64,000 nt of DNA, from NCBI GenBank assembly GCA_016705125.1, contig JADIYW010000009.1, positions 28,449 through 92,448 on the forward strand, given 5' to 3'. A model generated the notes under the pieces. It saw only the letters and a program-made list of their open reading frames with translations. It was not told the DNA's origin and did not search any database. Made by a program: the position numbers and the translations under genes. Shown piece after piece: positions 18,128 to 27,820 of this stretch. This DNA is from Bacteroidota bacterium (lineage in GTDB: Bacteria; Bacteroidota; Bacteroidia; Chitinophagales; JADIYW01). How positions within the stretch are numbered: position 1 is the first letter of the stretch; each line of letters starts with the position of its first letter.

Positions 18128-19189
18128 TTATCTTTTAGCACTTTTTGGAAAATTAATTTTCAATTCATCTTCCAATTTTTGCTTTTTTAAATCAAATTTT
18201 AATTGGATTTCTACCTCTTCAAATTTGATTCTATTTTTTTCTTCTGCTGTTGCAATATCCAATTTGGTCTGCTCAATTTCCAACTCAACTTGCTTTTTAT
18301 TTAAATAAATCTCATTTTTCTTCGTTAGTAAAATTTCATTATTGGATTTTAATTGTTCAATTTTTATATCTCGATAATGATTGTATTCAGCAACAGCTTT
18401 TTTCAATCCTAACTTAAATACGATGGGAATTAAATCAATCAATACTAAGGGTACGAACGTGATTATAATCATGAAAATCATTAATATATTTCCACCAAAT
18501 GCCATGGCAAACATGGCTTCTAGTTTTGTAAAATAATCCGCCGACTTGATATTTTTAATATAATTTAATCTCTCTTCATATTTGGCATTTATAACCCCTT
18601 GGAGGCTGTCCACCTTTAATTTTTCATTATACCAATCAAGGGAATCTTTCATATATTTTTCCCTTTTAATAACATAATTTTCACCTTTTCCTGTCAACCC
18701 TTCATTTGAATAAGCCTCTAATCCATCATTCCTAACTTTCTCTTTTTTTAGAAGAATTTCAAAATTTTTGTTTGTGTCTTGCTTATAAATTGAGTCCAAT
18801 ACTAGCTTCTTATTTTCAATTTGCTCTTTTAAATAATTTTCTATTTTATTGTTTTGGAACATTATAGGTATTGGAAAAGAAACAATGCAACTAAAACTAA
18901 ATGAAATGAAAAATCGAAAATACATTATGGTTTTCCCTCCTATTGAAGAAAGCCCAACAAAAAACATATCAATTAAAAAGTAGATGAAAGAGGTTAAAAA
19001 CCCAAAGAAAATACAAAGAGGAATAGGTAATTCATACTGCAAGGCTATATCAAACCCTCCAATTAAAGCCAATAAACATGGTAAGAATATAGATAAACCC
19101 AAAAGCGTTATCAACCTCTGCAAATCTGAAGAAACCAAACTCACCACCTCAGGTGAATAACCAGCCAATTTTTGTAAAAATTTTTTCAT
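18128..19189 (-). CDS. DUF4407-like membrane protein with C-terminal coiled coil
   Basis: 353 residues. Three hydrophobic helices in the first 110 residues (IFLPCLLALIGG, CIFFGFLTSFIYFLIDMFF, FFISFSFSCIVSFPIPIMF), a charged central loop of about 110 residues with KLVLDS/KEKYMKDS repeats, a fourth helix pair around 225-255 (MIFMIIITFVPLVLIDLIPI) and a long Lys/Glu coiled coil (about 285-345). This layout fits the DUF4407 family, of unknown function. It is the first gene of the SEDS-PBP island and could act as a membrane scaffold. Confidence 0.65.
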   Translation of the reverse strand: MKKFLQKLAGYSPEVVSLVSSDLQRLITLLGLSIFLPCLLALIGGFDIALQYELPIPLCIFFGFLTSFIYFLIDMFFVGLSSIGGKTIMYFRFFISFSFSCIVSFPIPIMFQNNKIENYLKEQIENKKLVLDSIYKQDTNKNFEILLKKEKVRNDGLEAYSNEGLTGKGENYVIKREKYMKDSLDWYNEKLKVDSLQGVINAKYEERLNYIKNIKSADYFTKLEAMFAMAFGGNILMIFMIIITFVPLVLIDLIPIVFKLGLKKAVAEYNHYRDIKIEQLKSNNEILLTKKNEIYLNKKQVELEIEQTKLDIATAEEKNRIKFEEVEIQLKFDLKKQKLEDELKINFPKSAKR

Positions 19190-19383
19190 AACAAATTGAT
19201 TTAAAGTGAAAATAAATTTCCTCTCAGATTAAATCACGTTATGTTTTATTTTTCAAAAACAGCACTAGGCAACACAAATATAACTCTATTTGTTTATTTA
19301 AAGTTCATTTTTAATAAAAAAAAACAAAAATATAAACCAATAATTTCTAACTAATTTATTTCCAATTAATTAGGTGTAAAAAA

Positions 19384-21462
19384 TTAACTTCCCAACTGAT
19401 ATACCAATAAGGAAGCGCAATATGCAAGTAAAGAAAATAGTACAAATTGAATGATTGGCCATCGCCAGCCGCCTGTTTCGCGTTTTACGATGGCAATGGT
19501 AGAAAAACACTGTAAAGCAAATGCATAAAATAACATCAGCGATAAAGCTACAATTGGTGTGTAAATTGGTCGCCCATCAGGCCATTTGTCCTTTTGCATT
19601 TTTTGTTTCAATGTAATGGTTTGATCTGCATCAGACAAACCATATATGGTGGACAATGTACCTACAAATACTTCACGAGCAACAAAAGAACTAATGATGG
19701 AAATGCCAATTTTCCAATCAAAACCAAGTGGTTTTATTATTGGCTCAAAGCCCTTGCCCAGATAACCTAAATAACTATACTCTAATTTTTCTGCATTTAA
19801 TTGAGCCTCCGCATCTGCATCTCCCGCCTCCAATCTAACTGTATATTTTTCCTCTATAGCTTTAAATTTGTTTGGTGGGCCGAAAGTACCTAAAATCCAA
19901 AGCAAAACAGAAACTGCCAAAATGATTTTACCTGCATTCATTACAAAAGCCTTGGATTTTGAAATCATTGTTGCAAGCGCATTTTTCCAAACTGGCACCC
20001 TATACACTGGCATTTCCATTATAAAATAATTTTTCACATCATTTTTAACAAAAAATTGGACAATTCCTGCTACAATCAATGTTGCAATTACACCAAATAA
20101 ATACATGCCTAATAGCATTAATCCTTGAAGACTAATGATTCCAAATATGTTTTTTTCAGGAACTATTAATGATATCAATAAGGTATAAACGGGCAATCGG
20201 GCGCTACAACTCATAAGTGGCGTAACAAAAATTGTGAGCAGTCTTTCCTTTTTATTTTCAATGGTACGTGCAGCCATTATTGAACCTACAGCGCATGCCA
20301 TACCACCAACCAAAGGGACTACCGACTTGCCATTTAATCCAAACTTGCGCATAATTTTATCCATTATAAAACTTACACGCGACATATATCCAATATCCTC
20401 CAAAATGGTAAGCAATCCAAATAGAATGGCTATTTGTGGAACAAAGACTAATATGCCTGAAATACCTGGTATCAATCCTTGGACTATAAATTTATTGAAT
20501 AATCCATCGGGAATTACATCACCCAATAGATTTGAAATCCACATAAAAATGCCTTCTATCCAATCCATTGGAAAGGCGGCTAAGTTAAATAATGCTTGAA
20601 AAACCAGAAAAAATACCGCTATAAATATTAAAAATCCCCAATATTTGTGGGTGACTATTTCATCTATTTTTAGACTTAGATCACTGCTCGATTTTTTCTT
20701 AGTGGTCGTTGTACAAAACAATAACAATTCATCGATTACCTTAAATCGGTGCAGTGTATCGTTTGTCTGAAAAGTTTCGTAATCCACTTTATTTTCAAGT
20801 CCGCTAAAATCTATCGGTTCCTTTTGAATAATATCTGGATGAAATGACAGTAGCAAATTCAGATAAACATTCGTTTTATTTGTAATTAATTGAATGGTAT
20901 TAGAAATGCTATTTTCAAAAAAGTTGGATGGATAAAAAGTAAAAGTAGTTTTTTCAATTTTATCAACCAGTACTTCTATTAATTTGTCTATCCCTTTTCC
21001 TTTTCTCGCAGTAATTGGCACTACACTTATCCCCAAAACTTCAGACAATTTTGCAGTATCTATCTTTAGCCCTTTTGCCTCAGCCAAGTCTTGCATATTT
21101 AATACTAGAACAATAGGAAGCTTTAAATCCATCAACTGAGAGAAAAGCATGAGCGAACGCCTCAAATTGCTTGCATCAGCCACATAAACCACCACATCTA
21201 CTTGTTCATAATACGCTAATCGCAACATTTCATCTGAGGCCACTTTTTCATCCTCTCCCTTAGGAAAAAGGGAATAAAAACCAGGTAAGTCTATTATATT
21301 TAGGCTTATTGAATCGTCTACAATCTTAGTACCTTGACATAAATCAACTGTCGTACCTGGATAGTTACTTATTTTTTGGTCAAGGCCTGTCAGGTTGTTA
21401 AATAGCGTTGATTTTCCCGAATTAGGATTCCCAGCCAATGCTATTCTAATTTCCCTCTTCAA
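19384..21462 (-). CDS. feoB: Ferrous iron transport protein B (FeoB)
   Basis: 692 residues. N-terminal G domain with GNPNSGKST (residues 11-19), the G2-G3 part (YPGTTVDLCQG, DLPGFYSL) and NMQDL-type G4, followed by the membrane domain with Gate motifs (VPLVGGMACAVGSIMAART and SCSARLPVYTLL). FeoB takes up Fe2+ across the inner membrane. It starts 1 base after feoA ends, so the two form an operon. The length is typical. Confidence 0.95.
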   Translation of the reverse strand: MKREIRIALAGNPNSGKSTLFNNLTGLDQKISNYPGTTVDLCQGTKIVDDSISLNIIDLPGFYSLFPKGEDEKVASDEMLRLAYYEQVDVVVYVADASNLRRSLMLFSQLMDLKLPIVLVLNMQDLAEAKGLKIDTAKLSEVLGISVVPITARKGKGIDKLIEVLVDKIEKTTFTFYPSNFFENSISNTIQLITNKTNVYLNLLLSFHPDIIQKEPIDFSGLENKVDYETFQTNDTLHRFKVIDELLLFCTTTTKKKSSSDLSLKIDEIVTHKYWGFLIFIAVFFLVFQALFNLAAFPMDWIEGIFMWISNLLGDVIPDGLFNKFIVQGLIPGISGILVFVPQIAILFGLLTILEDIGYMSRVSFIMDKIMRKFGLNGKSVVPLVGGMACAVGSIMAARTIENKKERLLTIFVTPLMSCSARLPVYTLLISLIVPEKNIFGIISLQGLMLLGMYLFGVIATLIVAGIVQFFVKNDVKNYFIMEMPVYRVPVWKNALATMISKSKAFVMNAGKIILAVSVLLWILGTFGPPNKFKAIEEKYTVRLEAGDADAEAQLNAEKLEYSYLGYLGKGFEPIIKPLGFDWKIGISIISSFVAREVFVGTLSTIYGLSDADQTITLKQKMQKDKWPDGRPIYTPIVALSLMLFYAFALQCFSTIAIVKRETGGWRWPIIQFVLFSLLAYCASLLVYQLGS

Positions 21463-21463
21463 A

Positions 21464-21706
21464 CTATATCTTCTTAATTTCGATTACCCTAGCTTCTGCT
21501 ATCCTTATACAAATGGTATATCCGCTAACCAAAATAGCAATTGGGTCGCCCATTGGAGCAATAAATTGTACTTGAATTTCTTCACCGGCGACGCACCCCA
21601 TATCCAATAACTTTAAAAAAACATCCGCTCTAGAAATTTTCCCAATTATTCCTTTTTCTCCTTTCCGTAATTCAGATAAGTTCAATACCAATCTATTTTG
21701 GCACAA
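21464..21706 (-). CDS. feoA: Ferrous iron transport protein A (FeoA)
   Basis: An SH3-like protein of about 80 residues with LSELRKGEKGIIGKI and the Gly-Asp-Pro-Ile turn (GDPIAILVSGYTICIRIAEARVIEI). FeoA is a cytosolic partner of FeoB. The reading frame has no convenient ATG; TTG at 21706 or a TTG a few codons further on are the options, so the start is uncertain. Confidence 0.88.
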   Translation of the reverse strand: MCQNRLVLNLSELRKGEKGIIGKISRADVFLKLLDMGCVAGEEIQVQFIAPMGDPIAILVSGYTICIRIAEARVIEIKKI

Positions 21707-21922
21707 TTTAGAATAATTTTAAATAAGAAAAAAACAGGCTTACTTAAAGTTTGATAAAATTTTATTTTTTACCAAAAAAAGGTTATTTAATACCTAATAA
21801 TTAGTACAATTTTGAATAGTCCAAATTAAAACAGAATAAAATAATATTGGAATTACACTAAATTTGGATTAAAATCGTTAATTTGTTTTAGCTTTACCGA
21901 CACTAACCATAAACAGTTAATT

Positions 21923-22651
21923 ATGTATATCCTTATCTTTTTCCTTACACATTGGTTTTTGTCTATTTTTTGTCAAACCTTTTATTTACATAGGTATGCA
22001 AGCCATAAAATGTTCACTATGTCGAAGCCTGTAGAAAGGTTTTTTCATCTACTTACTTATTTAAGTCAAGGTGGTACATATCTTGTGCCCCGGGCTTATG
22101 CCATTATGCACCGGATGCATCATACCTATTCTGATACGGAGCAAGACCCTCATTCGCCATATTTTTTTAAAGATATCATACAAATGATGACACATACTAG
22201 AAAACTATTTGTCGATTTGTGTAATAATAAAGTAGACGTAAACCCCAAATTTTTAGGCAATTATCCTGAATGGGACTTTATTGATAAAATAGGTAATACC
22301 TGGACCTCCCGAATATTTTGGGATTTGGCTACCGTGGCTTTTTATATTCAATTTGCTACACATTGGTGGATGTATCTTTTATTGCCAATTCATTTTTTAA
22401 TGGGTCCATTGCATGGAGCAATAGTAAATTGGTTTGGACACAAATATGGCTATTCAAACTACGACAATAAAGACCATTCAAAAAATACTTTGTTTTTTGA
22501 TGTTTTTTTAGGTGGTGAATTGTTTCAAAACAATCACCATAAACACCCCAACAGCGCAAATTTTGCTGTAAGATGGTGGGAATTCGATCCAACATATCCA
22601 ATCATTTTATTGCTGAACAAAATTGGAGTGATAAAATTAAGAAAGGCATAA
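21923..22651 (+). CDS. Membrane fatty-acid (acyl-CoA/acyl-lipid) desaturase
   Basis: 242 residues with the three histidine boxes of the delta-9-type di-iron desaturases: HRYASH (23-28), HRMHH (63-67) and NNHHKHP near residue 205. Four hydrophobic stretches flank them. The enzyme puts a double bond in membrane acyl chains. It is short for the family but complete in motifs. It stands alone, on the opposite strand to feoAB. Confidence 0.9.
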   Translation: MYILIFFLTHWFLSIFCQTFYLHRYASHKMFTMSKPVERFFHLLTYLSQGGTYLVPRAYAIMHRMHHTYSDTEQDPHSPYFFKDIIQMMTHTRKLFVDLCNNKVDVNPKFLGNYPEWDFIDKIGNTWTSRIFWDLATVAFYIQFATHWWMYLLLPIHFLMGPLHGAIVNWFGHKYGYSNYDNKDHSKNTLFFDVFLGGELFQNNHHKHPNSANFAVRWWEFDPTYPIILLLNKIGVIKLRKA

Positions 22652-22719
22652 CTCCTTTTATTACCAAATTAAACAATTCTATATGTTTGTTGTTAAGGTA
22701 TAATTGCAAACAACTACAT

Positions 22720-23670
22720 ATGAATTTAAGAAATCAAAATTGGATAAAAACCCTATTAAATACAGCTGGTATTTATCATATTATTTGGGGGTTAAGTGTT
22801 ATATTATTTCCTACTTTCTACTTTGATCTAATACAAATTCCGCATCCAAACTATATCGAATTGTGGCAATGGATGGGTTTGTTTTCTTCTATTTTTGGAA
22901 TTGGTTTTATTATTATTAGCAACAATCCAATGCACCATTGGCCTCTTATTTTTATAGGTTTTTCGTTAAAAATTTGTTCCATAATTGGATTTTTAATAGG
23001 TTATTTTAAAGGTCATTTGGTTGGATCCGTTTTTAATATGAATATTTTAAATGACCTAATTTGGGCAATTCCTTTTGGAATTATTTTGTACAAGGTTTAT
23101 ATGGAAAATTATGTTTTAGACGAAGAAATAATCGAACTCAATAAAGACTCCATTGAAGAAAATCTTTCCTTTTATGAGACGAATAAAGGAAATAACATTT
23201 ACTCAGACTCATATGAACAGCCAATCCTTTTAGTTTTTTTGCGCCATTTTGGCTGTACTTTTTGTAGAGAAACTTTATTTGACCTTTCAGAAAAACAAAA
23301 CAATATTTTAAAAAATGGAGCAAAAGTAGTACTTGTTCATATGGTAAATGAATCAGAGGCAAATGAAATAATTCAAAAATATGGCTTAAGCAATATTGAA
23401 CATATTAGCGACAGAGAGCAATTACTATATAAATCTTTCCAATTGCGCCGAGGTACGTTTAATCAATTACTAGGTTTGAAGGTATTAATAAAAGGATTAA
23501 AAGTAAATTACCTCAAAAAAGTAGGTATTGGTACAGCTCAAGGTGATATTTACCAAATGCCTGGTTTGTTCTTGATTGAAAAAGGTAAAATCACCAAAAA
23601 ACAAATTTCTAAATTAGCTTCCGATGTACCGGATTATGATTCAATATTACAATGTAAAACTGACTGCTAA
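22720..23670 (+). CDS. Membrane domain fused to a peroxiredoxin-like (AhpC/TSA) domain
   Basis: From ATG 22720 (MNLRNQNWIKTLL) the first 130 residues form four hydrophobic helices, like the small DoxX-type or DUF-type membrane modules. The C-terminal half is a thioredoxin-fold peroxiredoxin-like domain with FLRHFGCTFCRETLFDL (CxxC) and a GDIYQMPGLFLIEKG strand. The frame stays open further upstream, but that part overlaps the desaturase gene, so this ATG is preferred. A redox role at the membrane is likely; the substrate is unknown. It meets the next gene tail to tail with a 4-base overlap. Confidence 0.72.
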   Translation: MNLRNQNWIKTLLNTAGIYHIIWGLSVILFPTFYFDLIQIPHPNYIELWQWMGLFSSIFGIGFIIISNNPMHHWPLIFIGFSLKICSIIGFLIGYFKGHLVGSVFNMNILNDLIWAIPFGIILYKVYMENYVLDEEIIELNKDSIEENLSFYETNKGNNIYSDSYEQPILLVFLRHFGCTFCRETLFDLSEKQNNILKNGAKVVLVHMVNESEANEIIQKYGLSNIEHISDREQLLYKSFQLRRGTFNQLLGLKVLIKGLKVNYLKKVGIGTAQGDIYQMPGLFLIEKGKITKKQISKLASDVPDYDSILQCKTDC

Positions 23671-24179
23671 AACAAATAAGCACCTTCGATTTGCTTATTT
23701 TCAAATTGTACAATTACATGTTCGTGAATAGTGGTAGCGAGTGGAAACCCAACAAAATCTGCTTTTATCGGAAATCGTTTGTGCATTCTATCTACAAGAA
23801 TGGCAATTTGAATTGATTTAGGCAATTTTTGATGAAATAATTGCAATGCATAAAACAATGTCTTGCCAGAATTTCCCACATCATCCACAATTACAACAGC
23901 TTTATTCTCAAAATCAATTTTTTCATCAGATAATTTAATGGTTTCAATACTCGGATTTGGCTTATCTACAAAAATAGAACCTATAATTAATTCCTTATTA
24001 CTTGCCCTTTTTATTCTAACCACCAATTCATCCACCATCAAATTCCCTCCTGGCTCGATGCCTAAAAGTACGATTTGATCGGCCAGGTAATTATTCTCCA
24101 ATATTTGGAAAGCAATCCTATCCAATTTCTGTGCTGCTTTTTTGGCATCTAAAAATTTATGTGCTTTACTTAAATCCAT
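23667..24179 (-). CDS. Phosphoribosyltransferase (PyrR-like family)
   Basis: 170 residues with the PRPP-binding loop VVIVDDVGNSGKT (residues about 92-104) and the usual alpha/beta fold (LIIGSIFVDKP, IQIAILVDR, DFVGFPLATT). The ending resembles PyrR-like proteins (uracil phosphoribosyltransferase and regulator family) common in Bacteroidota. The exact base substrate cannot be told from sequence. Confidence 0.8.
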   Translation of the reverse strand: MDLSKAHKFLDAKKAAQKLDRIAFQILENNYLADQIVLLGIEPGGNLMVDELVVRIKRASNKELIIGSIFVDKPNPSIETIKLSDEKIDFENKAVVIVDDVGNSGKTLFYALQLFHQKLPKSIQIAILVDRMHKRFPIKADFVGFPLATTIHEHVIVQFENKQIEGAYLF

Positions 24180-24362
24180 TTAACCTAAAATTTTAGCCCA
24201 AATTAAGCATGATTTTAAAATTTTTCTTTAAAAAATGGTTGTGAAATTTTAAAAACCACGAATTCTAACCATAAATTGACAGAATTTAATCTTTTCATCA
24301 AATTAGTTGTTAATTATTTTAACAGAATAACGTATTTTCGTATCGTTCAAATTAAAATAAAA

Positions 24363-25703
24363 ATGGGAATACTACAACAAATTATTTTTGCAATTTTGGC
24401 CATCGGTTCTTTTTACTTTGTATCTAAAAAGGTAAAAGAAATCTATCAAAACATTATGATGGGTCAGAAAGAAACAATCACCTCTGACAATGCTTTCAGA
24501 TTAAAGAAGACATTACTTGTTGCCTTTGGTCAGCAAAAGATGTTTAAACGACCTATAGCTGCATTATTACATTTGGTCATTTATGTTTCATTTGTAATTA
24601 CACAAATAGAGCTATTGGAAATCATAATTGATGGTTTTTTGGGCACGCATCGTATTCTTTATTTTTCATTATTGAAAGGTAATTTCCTTGGCGATTTATA
24701 TACGTTTGTAGTTAGCTCAATAGAGATATTGTCATTGCTTACTTTCTTTGTAACCATTGCATTTTTATGGAGAAGAAACATGCTTAAATTACCAAGATTT
24801 ACAAAGTCAGAATTATTGGGATGGCCCAGAAAAGACGCCAATTTGATCCTTATATTTGAAATTATGTTGATTTTCTTTATCTTTTGTATGAACACTGGAG
24901 ACAAGGCATTACAACTGATTGACCCAGAAAAGCACCACGAAACAGGCAATTTTGTTTTAAGCACCCTTTTAGCACCTAGCTTAGCTACCTTACCCGAAAT
25001 GTTTGTACACTTTATTGAGCGATTGGGCTGGTGGGGTCATATTATAATGGTATTTGTCTTTTTAAATTACCTTCCATATTCCAAACATTTGCATGTGGTA
25101 TTGGCATTTCCAAATGTTTATTTCTCACGTCCTGAACCAGCTGGCCACATCACCAATATGGCACACATCCAAAAGGAAGTAGCTAGCATGTTCAACCCAG
25201 ATGCAGTACAAGAGGAAACCAATGAAGAAACACCGATGATATTTGGTGCAAAAGATGTACATGAATTGAGTTGGAAAAGCTTATTAGAAGCCTATACTTG
25301 TACCGAATGTGGAAGATGTACAGCAATGTGTCCTGCCAATTTAACGGGCAAAAAACTTTCGCCTCGAAAAATAATGATGGATACGCGTGACAGAATGGAA
25401 GACCTTGCAAAAGGAAGACGTGAGCATGGTCCTGACTTTAAAGACAATAAATTATTGCTTGGCGATTATATTACAAAAGAAGAATTAAGGGCTTGCACTA
25501 CCTGTAATGCTTGCGTGGAAGAATGTCCAGTAAACATTAGTCCTTTGGGCATAATAGTAGAACTAAGAAGAAACCTAATAATGGAACAAAGCGATTCGCC
25601 AAACGAGTGGAATAATATGTTTTCAAATTTGGAAAACAACCAAGCGCCTTGGCAGTTTTCACCACAAGACAGGTTGAACTGGGTGAGTGAGTTAAACGGT
25701 TAA
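24363..25703 (+). CDS. Membrane (Fe-S)-binding oxidoreductase, GlcF/HdrC-like
   Basis: From ATG 24363 (MGILQQIIFAIL), 446 residues. Five hydrophobic helices like the haem-binding gamma subunit of nitrate reductase, followed by two [4Fe-4S] motifs: CTECGRCTAMCPA and CTTCNACVEECPV. It pairs with the next gene, which has the cysteine-rich CCG domains. Together they resemble a membrane quinone-linked Fe-S oxidoreductase. A longer start at 24276 is possible but the extra 29 residues look unlike the family. The donor is unknown. Confidence 0.85.
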   Translation: MGILQQIIFAILAIGSFYFVSKKVKEIYQNIMMGQKETITSDNAFRLKKTLLVAFGQQKMFKRPIAALLHLVIYVSFVITQIELLEIIIDGFLGTHRILYFSLLKGNFLGDLYTFVVSSIEILSLLTFFVTIAFLWRRNMLKLPRFTKSELLGWPRKDANLILIFEIMLIFFIFCMNTGDKALQLIDPEKHHETGNFVLSTLLAPSLATLPEMFVHFIERLGWWGHIIMVFVFLNYLPYSKHLHVVLAFPNVYFSRPEPAGHITNMAHIQKEVASMFNPDAVQEETNEETPMIFGAKDVHELSWKSLLEAYTCTECGRCTAMCPANLTGKKLSPRKIMMDTRDRMEDLAKGRREHGPDFKDNKLLLGDYITKEELRACTTCNACVEECPVNISPLGIIVELRRNLIMEQSDSPNEWNNMFSNLENNQAPWQFSPQDRLNWVSELNG

Positions 25704-25730
25704 AAAAAATTCAGCTAAATATAACATAAC

Positions 25731-26519
25731 ATGTCAGATTATAAAGTACCAGTAATGGCAGAATTAGCTGCCGAAGGCAAAGCACCAGAAGTATTATTTT
25801 GGGTAGGTTGTGCAGGCAGTTTCGACCAACGTGCACAAAGTGTAACAATGGCTTTTGTAAAAATATTAAATAATTTAAATATAGACTTTGCAGTTTTGGG
25901 CCCTGAAGAGGCTTGCTCGGGCGACCCAGCACGAAGAGCTGGAAATGAATTCGTATTCCAGATGTTGGCACAACAAAACATTGCTACCTTAAATATGTAC
26001 AATGTAAAAAAGATAGTTACTGCCTGTCCACATTGTTTTAACACACTCAAAAATGAATATCCAGAGTTGGGTGGCAATTATGAGGTAGTGCATCACTCTA
26101 CTTTTTTGCAACAATTGATAAATGATGGCAAACTAAAAGTAGAAGGTGGCGAATTTAAAGGCAAAAAAATTACTTTTCACGATTCTTGCTATTTGGGAAG
26201 AGCAAACGATATCTACGAAGCACCTCGTGCAATATTAGAAAAATTGGACGCCGAGCTCGTAGAAATGAAAAAATGCAAAACCAAAGGACTTTGCTGTGGA
26301 GCTGGCGGGGCACAAATGTTTAAAGAAGATGAGCCTGGTAATTTGAGGATAAATGAAGAAAGAACAAATCAGGCACTAGAGGTACAACCCGATTTTATAG
26401 CCGTTGCATGCCCATTTTGCAATACCATGATGACAGATGGCGTAAAGGGTAAAGACAAACAGGATTCTATTAAAGTATTTGACTTGGCAGAGTTTGTGGC
26501 AAAGGCAAATAAATATTAA
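25731..26519 (+). CDS. (Fe-S)-binding protein with CCG domains, HdrB/GlcF-like
   Basis: 262 residues with two cysteine-rich CCG-type domains: FWVGCAGSFDQRAQ with TACPHCFNTLKNEYP, and HDSCYLGR with GLCCGAGGAQMF and ACPFCNTMM. These bind a noncubane or [4Fe-4S] centre and carry out thiol/quinone redox steps. 27 bases after the membrane subunit, the same operon. Confidence 0.88.
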   Translation: MSDYKVPVMAELAAEGKAPEVLFWVGCAGSFDQRAQSVTMAFVKILNNLNIDFAVLGPEEACSGDPARRAGNEFVFQMLAQQNIATLNMYNVKKIVTACPHCFNTLKNEYPELGGNYEVVHHSTFLQQLINDGKLKVEGGEFKGKKITFHDSCYLGRANDIYEAPRAILEKLDAELVEMKKCKTKGLCCGAGGAQMFKEDEPGNLRINEERTNQALEVQPDFIAVACPFCNTMMTDGVKGKDKQDSIKVFDLAEFVAKANKY

Positions 26520-26535
26520 TCTTTAAAACATAAAT

Positions 26536-27036
26536 ATGCTTTATCCCATCCAACAAATGCCAGACGATTCAAAAGTATGGATTTATCAAGCAAATCGACA
26601 GTTGACACTAGAAGAAATTGGAGAAATGGAGCAGTTAATTGAAGGGTTTGTAGAGAAATGGGAAGCGCACAAACAATCCGTTAAAGGATTTGGTGGCATT
26701 TTCTATAAGCGATTTATAGTGTTGATGGCTGATGAATCGGTGGCAGAAGTGAGTGGATGTTCGATTGATGGATCAGTGAGATTAATTAAAGAAATAGAAC
26801 AAGCGTTTGATTTAAATTTTTTCGATAGACTAAAGATTACTTATAAAATAACCAACCAATTAGTTGGTTCATTTGCGCTTTCGCAAATAAATGATTTATG
26901 GGAAAAGAGTTCGATTAATGAAGATACAATTGTTTTCAATAATTTAGTACAAACCAAAGGCGAGTTTGAAAAAAAATGGGAAATACCATTAAAAGATAGT
27001 TGGTTGTTTCAGAAGATCAGTATAAATCAAATTTAG
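26536..27036 (+). CDS. Conserved Bacteroidota hypothetical protein
   Basis: 166 residues, 16 bases after the CCG protein and in the same operon. No signal peptide, no P-loop and no metal motif. Similar short proteins of Bacteroidota are sometimes labelled ABC transporter ATPase, which this sequence does not support. A mixed alpha/beta protein (MEQLIEGFVEKWEAHKQSV, FGGIFYKRFIVLMADE) of unknown function. Confidence 0.65.
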   Translation: MLYPIQQMPDDSKVWIYQANRQLTLEEIGEMEQLIEGFVEKWEAHKQSVKGFGGIFYKRFIVLMADESVAEVSGCSIDGSVRLIKEIEQAFDLNFFDRLKITYKITNQLVGSFALSQINDLWEKSSINEDTIVFNNLVQTKGEFEKKWEIPLKDSWLFQKISINQI

Positions 27037-27051
27037 TAGATAAAACGAATG

Positions 27052-27792
27052 CTATTTCAATAAATGTTTTTCAATGTCATTCATTATTTTGGTTGGTAAT
27101 TTTCCTAAAACTGCCACAATTTTCTTTTGCTGCGTTGCATTCATTTTAGAAAAAATATCGAATAAATCATTTTGAAGATGTAGGTCAAAAGAAGCCTCAA
27201 TTAATTTCAAAACTTTTCTTTCAGATAAATGTAAAATAACGGGTACAATTTTCTCTTTGTTTTCTACATAGGAAGTAATGCGACACAAATCTGCCTCGCT
27301 TTCAATATAATTTGCTATTTCGATAACCCTATTATCATCCGTTATTTCAACAAAACCTCCTATAACAGAAAAATGATGGTGTTTTACCAAATGAGCCACT
27401 ACCTTTTTCATCAAATCCATCGGCAAACTATTGATTAAATTTTTAGCCTTCGAAGGAATTAAGAATTCAGCCGTATGAGACATAAAAGGAATTGAGAGGC
27501 TTTTCATAATTGAAATAGCGTCCTTTACTTCAATATAGGGCGTAATTCGGGCAGTTACCATTGGGCCAATTGCTGATTCGGCAATTTTTGCTGTTAAAAA
27601 ATTAGGTATAAATTTCACCACTTTGGCTAGCCTTTCCAATTGTTGACCAAGTTCCTGTTCAAATAGATTTTCAATCGTTTCGCGCAATAATTCTAATTCA
27701 TTTGCATTCAATTTTTTAAGAAAAGACAAATCGTCATCACCTTCAATTTTAAGGCTTGCAATTAATTTATTGTATTGTGTTTGATTTTTCAT
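27052..27792 (-). CDS. Hypothetical alpha-helical repeat protein
   Basis: 246 residues from ATG 27792 (MKNQTQYNKL). Nearly all helix, with repeated units of about 35 residues resembling the MgtE N-terminal/HEAT style (LIPSKAKNLINSLPMDLMKKVVAHL, VIPVILHLSERKVLKLIEASF, IFSKMNATQQKKIVAVLGKL). No membrane segment or catalytic motif. A protein-interaction or regulatory role is plausible but not shown. Convergent with the upstream operon. Confidence 0.55.
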   Translation of the reverse strand: MKNQTQYNKLIASLKIEGDDDLSFLKKLNANELELLRETIENLFEQELGQQLERLAKVVKFIPNFLTAKIAESAIGPMVTARITPYIEVKDAISIMKSLSIPFMSHTAEFLIPSKAKNLINSLPMDLMKKVVAHLVKHHHFSVIGGFVEITDDNRVIEIANYIESEADLCRITSYVENKEKIVPVILHLSERKVLKLIEASFDLHLQNDLFDIFSKMNATQQKKIVAVLGKLPTKIMNDIEKHLLK

Positions 27793-27820
27793 AAAAACAA
27801 ATAACAAAACTTTATAATTT

